Positions 58,935-64,000 of a stretch of 64,000 nt of DNA are shown here, in pieces; the first letter of the stretch is position 1, and every line of letters starts with the position of its first letter. The translations under genes and the position numbers were made by a program. The DNA is from Ursus arctos (lineage: Eukaryota; Chordata; Mammalia; Carnivora; Ursidae), in contig NW_026622874.1 in NCBI RefSeq assembly GCF_023065955.2, positions 25,663,772-25,727,771 on the forward strand, read 5' to 3'. Below the pieces are notes generated by a model, which saw nothing but the letters and a program-made list of their open reading frames with translations, was not told where the DNA came from and ran no database searches.

Positions 58935-59320
58935 TGAGATTTTTAAACTGTTGTTCCTGAAATGCACACACACACACACACACACAAACTCTGCACACTA
59001 CAAAATTGGAAATTTTATTTTTATTTTTATTTTTTTTTTTATTTTTTTTTTAAAGATTTTTATTTATTTATTTATTTGACAGAGATAGAGACAGCCAGCG
59101 AGAGAGGGAACACAAGCAGGGGGAGTGGGAGAGGAAGAAGCAGGCTCCCAGCAGAGGAGCCTGATGTGGGACTCGATCCCATAACGCCGGGATCACGCCC
59201 TGAGCCGAAGGCAGACGCCTAACCGCTGTGCCACCCAGGCGCCCCGGAAATTTTATTTTTAAATTGTTGTTCCTGAAATACACACACACACACAAACTCT
59301 GCACACTACAAAATTGTAAA
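58935..59320 (+). repeat. Tandem duplication with CA repeat, later split by a SINE
   Basis: TGTTGTTCCTGAAAT(G/A)C, (AC)n and AAACTCTGCACACTACAAAA occur at 58949-59006 and 59264-59318. The SINE at 59023-59245 lies between the two units, in the junction stretch. Confidence 0.9.
59023..59245 (-). mobile_element. Young CAN-SINE inserted in a tandem duplication
   Basis: Perfect 15-bp duplication GGAAATTTTATTTTT at 59008-59022 and 59246-59260. Confidence 0.94.
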
Positions 59321-59449
59321 CAATTTTATAGACTTACAACTACTTCCATCTGGATCTACTCTTCTTTGTGAGATATGTTTTTCAAATATGATGACCAGAA
59401 AAAAAACCAAAACAAGCTCTTATGAAAAGAACTTTGCATATCCATATTA

Positions 59450-61490
59450 AAAACTAAGTATATTCCAAATGAAATTAATAAATCAATTCCACTAACAAAA
59501 GCATTCAAAAGAATAAAATATTTAGGAATAAATTTAACAAAAGAAGTGTAAAACTTTTACTCTAAAAAGTATAAAACATTGCCTGGAAGAAATTAAAGAC
59601 AATCTAAATAAATGGGAAGACATCCCGTTTCATGGATCAGAAGACTTACTGCTGTATGGAAATACTTCCTAAATTGATCTGCAGATTCAAAATAATCCTT
59701 ATTAAAATCCCAGCCAGTTTCCTTACCAAAATAGACAAGCTGATCCTAAAACTTACAGAAATACAAGGAACATAGAATATCCAAACAATCTTGAAAAAGA
59801 AGAGTAAAGTTGGAGAACTCACACTCCTGATTTCAAAACTTACTACAAAGCTACAATAATTAAAGATACAGAATACTGAATAACAATACACATATAGATG
59901 CAATGGAATACAACTGACAGTATAGAAATAAACCCTCACATTTAATGGTTAATTGATTTTCAACAAAGGTGCCAAGGCAATTCAATGAGGAAAAGAACAG
60001 TCTTTTAAACAAATGGTAAAGGGACAACTGATTATCCACATGTGAAAGAACGGTGTGGAAATGCTATATTATATCATATACAAAATTTAACTCAAAATGG
60101 ATTAAGGACCTTCTTTTGCCAGTGTTCCATTCCACTCCTAAGTGTCATAGATAACATTACACTGCTCTTAGAAAAAAAACAGAAAAATCTTTGTGACCAT
60201 GGATTAGGCAGAGTCCTCTTAAATAGGACACCGAAGGCACAATGAAAGAAAAAAACAGATAAATTAGACTTTTTTAAAATTAAAACTTTTGTGATCCAAA
60301 GGACATCAAAAAAAAAGAAAAAAAAAAAGATAACCACAAAATGGGAGAAAATATTTGCAAATTCTATAATTGACAAGGGATTTGTATTTAGAATACATAA
60401 AGAACTCTAAATCTCAATAATAAAAAGACAACCAAATTTAAAAATTGGCAAAGAATCTCATAGACATTACTCCCAAAAAGATATAAATGGTGGGGTGCCT
60501 GGGTGGCTCAGTCAGTTAAGCATCCTGACTCTTGATTTCAGCTCAGGTCATGACCTCAGGGTACCAGGATCAAGCCCAGAATCAGGCTTCATCAGGCTTC
60601 CTGCTCAGCAGTGAATCTACTTGAGATTCTCTCCCTCTCCCTCCCCGCCATCCCCCCCCCCCCCTGCACTGCTGGCTCACACACTCTCGCTCTAAAATAA
60701 ATCAATCTTTTTTCAAAAAGATATAAATGGCTAATAAGTACATGAAAAGAGGTTCAGGAGAAGGAAAATGCAAATTAAAACCACAATGGCATATTATTTT
60801 ATACCCCAGGATGGCTATAATCTGAAAATAACAAGTGGCAAGGATAGAGAAAGTGGAACCCTCGTGCATGGCTGATAGGAATTTAAATTAGTACAGATGT
60901 TTAAACACAGAGTTACCATGTGACCCAGAATTTCACATCTAGCTATATACCCAAAAGAACGGTAAACATAAAGGCACATAAAACTTGTATATAAATGTTC
61001 ATCTCAGCATTATTTATAACGGCCAAAAGGTGGAAGTGACCCAAATGTCCATCAGCTGATACATAGCTACATAAAATATGGATATTCATATAATAGAATA
61101 TTTAGCAATTAAAAGGAATGAAAATGGATACATGTTACAACATGAATGAACTATGAAAACACTTTAAGTGAAAGAAGCTAGTCACAAAAGACCACATATT
61201 ATATGACTGCATTTGTAGTATTAAATGTCCAGAATAGGCAAATCCATAGGGACAGAAAGCAGATTAGTGGTTGTCTACAACTGGGGGAGATAAAGAGGAG
61301 AAAAGAGTAACTGCTAATGGGTAGAGAAATTTGGGGAGAGGGGAGGGAGGCTGGTAATGAAATGTTCCAAAACTGACTGTGGTGCTGGCTATATATAACT
61401 CCATGAAAACACTAAAGGCATTGAACTACACACTTTAAATAGGTGAACTGTATGGTCTGTGAATTAAATCTCAATTGAAAAATTAAGCCT
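59450..61490 (+). mobile_element. Old L1, ORF2 3' half and 3' region, split by a SINE
   Basis: Diverged L1 in order: AATATTTAGGAATAAATTTA, AAAATCCCAGCCAGTTTCC, AGAGTAAAGTTGGAGAACTC, then after the SINE GGATGGCTATAATCTGAAAA and TAGTGGTTGTCTACAACTGG. Frame broken throughout. Confidence 0.88.
60491..60713 (+). mobile_element. CAN-SINE inside L1
   Basis: Perfect duplication CAAAAAGATATAAATGG, ending at 60490 and again at 60714-60730. A C run lies near 60654. Confidence 0.94.
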
Positions 61491-61547
61491 ATTCTATCAC
61501 ATTGCTCTGATTTTTAAAAAATGGTTCTGTACTGATAAAGTTATTTA

Positions 61548-61925
61548 ATATGCTAGGACCCACAAAAGGGAGCCCACTCCACCAGCCCTGCCCACATAAT
61601 CAATCTAAACCGAAGTCAGCCCACACTTATAGGAAACACCTATCAGTGAAATCTAAAATATACCAATCCCCATCCTCCAACTCAGTTTTAGCTAGCTTAC
61701 CTTGCCCTAGAAAAGAAGACCTTGTAGCTTTCTCAGGAAATCCCCAACCTTCTCGACAAGCACACCCTGTTTCTGAGTTGCCCCTTCTAGGGCTCTATAA
61801 AACCTGCTCTTATCCAAAATCCCTTAAGAAGAGTGTTCCACTGCTTGTGTACTCCTCTAATCCATGGATTTTCCCTTGAATAAAGGACATCAAACTTGTT
61901 ACCAAATTGTATTATTTTTGTCATT
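61548..61925 (+). mobile_element. Probable solo LTR with TATA box and polyadenylation signal
   Basis: GC-richer, about 380 bp. It has TCTATAAAACCTGCTC (TATA box, about 61793) and TTGAATAAAGGACATC (poly-A signal, about 61877), then GTTACCAAATTGTATTATTTTTG, and ends near TTTCACA. This is the layout of an ERV1-type LTR. No provirus body adjoins. The 109-codon ORF at 61550-61879 is not a gene. Confidence 0.6.
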
Positions 61926-61975
61926 TCACAATAGTGTTAATAAACATAAAATGAATTATTTTAAAATACACTGAA

Positions 61976-62140
61976 GGGGCGCCTGCGTGGCTCAGTCGAT
62001 TAAGCGTCTAACTCTTGATTTCAGCTCAGGTTATGAACTCAGGATTCTGAGACTGAGCCCCAGGTCAGGCTCCGTGCTGGGCATGGAGCCCGCTTAGGAT
62101 TCTTTCTTCCTCTCCCTCTGCCTGCCCACTAAAAAAATAA
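61976..62140 (+). mobile_element. CAN-SINE
   Basis: Head GGGGCGCCTGCGTGG, with a shortened CT region; A-rich end. Confidence 0.88.
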
Positions 62141-62580
62141 AGAAAACTAAACTATATTGCTAATTTCAACTCCTATCTTTATCTTAAAATTCTTGTTTTT
62201 GTATACTATATAATGAACATAGTATTCATATTAGTAGGAATAAATAAATGGTTTACTAAAGGTACCTGTACACAAGAAATCTTTTTCTTGTGATGGGGTA
62301 CTCAATCTCTTAAAAAGCTTAGCAATACAGGTTATATAATTATAGATAATAATTCAGCAGTTACTCATTTAGTTCCTTAGCACAACTCTTTTATATATTA
62401 TGTTCAAATCCTTTACTTAAATCGATGTTATTTATGCAGCTGTTTACATCTTAGTTTCCAATCTTAATAGTAAGCTCATTTGTGAACAGGAACTTAGGAA
62501 TTCCCTCTTTTGCCTAGAATTTACTGATTTCATTTTTATATTTCGGGGGACAGAATACTTTTATCTAAAAAAAACTTTCT
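62141..62580. other. Intron, nothing recognised
   Basis: AT-rich sequence between two SINEs. Confidence 0.4.
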
Positions 62581-62754
62581 GGGACACCTGGGTAGCTCAG
62601 TTAGTTAAGCGGCTGCCTTTGGCTCAGGTCTCTGAGTCCTGGGATCTAGCTCCCAGTCCAGGCTTCCTTCTCAGCGGGAGTCTACTTCTCTCTCCCTCTG
62701 CCCCTCCCCACTGCTCATTCTCTCTCTCAAGTTAGTAAATAAAATCTTTGAAAA

Positions 62755-62789
<35 letters not shown>

Positions 62790-62790
62790 A
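62581..62790 (+). mobile_element. CAN-SINE with long (AAAT)n tail
   Basis: Head GGGACACCTGGGTAGC; the tail expands to about nine AAAT units at 62755-62790. Confidence 0.9.
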
Positions 62791-62864
62791 GCCTTTTTCT
62801 TTTCAAAGAATCTTAAGTTACAGATAAGGTGCTAGTAGTGTGGTATAATTAAAAATATACATGT

Positions 62865-63625
62865 GGTCTTCCCTGGTTCCTAGCAGGAGCTCATAAAAAC
62901 TGTCAGAATTTCCTGTATGATCCGAATGTCTTTTGTTATTCAAAAGAACCCCTGTTAGGCCTTACCTGAGTTTATGCTAATGAGGCGATGAATGGTAGGG
63001 CTCCTAGATAACTTCACGATAAGGGTTGGTCACCAGAAAGACCAAGTCAGTGACTAGAGGGTCAGAACTTTCAACCCCACTCCCAACCTTCAGTGAGGCG
63101 AAAGGGGCTAGAGTCTGAGTTCAATCACCAATGGCCAGTAGTTTAATCAATTAAACCTATATAATGAAGCCTCCATAAAAACCCCTAAGCAATTAGGTTT
63201 AGACAGTTTCTGGGTTGGTGGATATATTAATGTGTGTGCCTGGAGAGGGCATGGAAGCTCTGCACCAACTACCCCATTCCTCAATATCTTGCTCCATGCA
63301 TTTCTTCTATTCAGCTGTTCCAGAGCTATATCCTTCATAATAAACCAGTATATTAAGTAGAGCACTTCCCTGAGTTCTGCGAGTCATTCTACTGAATTAT
63401 TGAACCTGGGGAGGGTTCAGTGCGAACCCCCAGAACTGCAGTTGGTCAGGCAGAAGTATGGGTGCCTGGGGACTCTATCTGCAGTCCCACGGGACTGACC
63501 CTTAAACTTGTGGGATCTGATGGCTAATTCTAAGTACACAGTATCAGAATTTAACTGAATTACTGGACACCTACTTGGAGTCAGAGAATTGACTGTCAAT
63601 GTGGAAAAATGACACATCAGAGAAA
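62865..63625 (+). mobile_element. Probable solo LTR of an endogenous retrovirus
   Basis: Ordered LTR-like text of about 760 bp: ACCTATATAATGAAGCCTCC (TATA-like), ATAAAAACCCCTAAGC, GTGTGTGCCTGGAGAGGGCA, TATATCCTTCATAATAAACC (poly-A signal, about 63340), GAACCTGGGGAGGGTTCAG and CTTGTGGGATCTGATGGC. I recognise the type from mammalian ERV LTRs but not the exact family. No internal region is attached. Confidence 0.65.
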
Positions 63626-63639
63626 AAACATGTTAACTA

Positions 63640-64000
63640 GAAATAAATCCTTCATTTTCCTAAAACATCTAAAAGTAAGTTGCAAATTGATGATACCACC
63701 CTCAAATAATTTAGAGTATATTTCTACAAACAATGCCATTTCCTCCATAATTACAATGTAACCAACAAAACCAGAAAATTAATACTGATACATACTACCA
63801 TTTAATCTTCAGACCCCATTCAATTTTCTCCAAAAGTTACTATACTAAAGGATTTTTAGTAAAAGGATTTTATACTAAATCCTTTTATACTAAAAGGATT
63901 CAGCCCAGAATTACCTGTTATATTTAGCGGTCATGTCTTAGATTCTTCAATCTTTCCTGAATCTTAGTTCTTTCCTAAACTTTTAGGACCTTTATACTTC
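63640..64000. other. Window end, unique sequence with a small palindromic repeat
   Basis: Unrecognised apart from a TATACTAAAGGATT-type cluster of direct and inverted repeats at about 63838-63900. Confidence 0.5.

Noticed and set aside
61550..61879. 109-codon ORF starting near TATGCTAGG
   Set aside because: It coincides with a probable LTR and ends at its poly-A region.
1..64000. CRISPR-like or tandem array, phage or bacterial gene cluster
   Set aside because: The dispersed repeats are SINEs, and the tandem ones are simple microsatellites. Nothing prokaryotic is present.
1..64000. tRNA genes at the SINE heads
   Set aside because: The tRNA-like GGTTAAGCG segments belong to SINE copies with A tails and target duplications; none is a free-standing tRNA gene.

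Overview
This window is nuclear DNA from a placental mammal, very probably an arctoid carnivore (bear, panda or seal kind). About 40 tRNA-derived carnivore SINEs (CAN-SINE/SINEC type, opening GGGGCGCCTGGGTGG with a CT-rich tail and A-rich end) are present, together with carnivore-type L1s. Older mammal-wide layers (L2, MIR, MER5A, MLT1, ERV-L) lie beneath them. The exact species cannot be fixed from the sequence. There are no bacterial-style genes, operons or CRISPR arrays, and nearly every open reading frame longer than 60 codons is chance or lies in a retroelement.

The only host gene I can support is XPR1, the SPX-domain phosphate exporter, on the minus strand. Five consecutive coding exons are visible at 30957-30856, 18797-18574, 15674-15525, 15266-15183 and 13133-13052. 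All have canonical AG/GT splice sites, their phases match, and there are no frame breaks. Together they encode about residues 41-255 of the roughly 696-residue protein: most of the regulatory SPX domain and the first membrane helix. Exons for the first ~41 residues should lie at higher coordinates and those after residue 255 at lower coordinates. I found neither here, so both ends of the window are probably XPR1 intron, although the left end (1-13 kb) could in principle run past an unseen exon.

Layout: 1-5.6 kb is a broken L1 carrying two later SINE insertions. 5.7-12.3 kb is a mix of L2, older L1 and SINEs. 13-31 kb holds the five XPR1 exons with introns containing L1, ERV-L pol and SINE remnants. 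31-41 kb is intron with a probable DNA transposon, a HAL1-like element, an MLT1 LTR with a locally copied fragment, L1, L2 and MER5A. 41.3-43.7 kb is a second L1 that keeps its 5' end but stops inside ORF1. 46-48.4 kb is a rearranged old L1. 49-61.5 kb is SINE-rich intron with further L1s. 61.5-63.6 kb has two probable solo LTRs.

I see no undescribed gene system. The points worth a second look are structural: two L1 copies sharing three ORF1-disabling lesions, an L1 that looks like a reverse-transcribed spliced 5'UTR, a patchwork template-switch insertion between 39-bp direct repeats, and two local duplications, one datable relative to a SINE.
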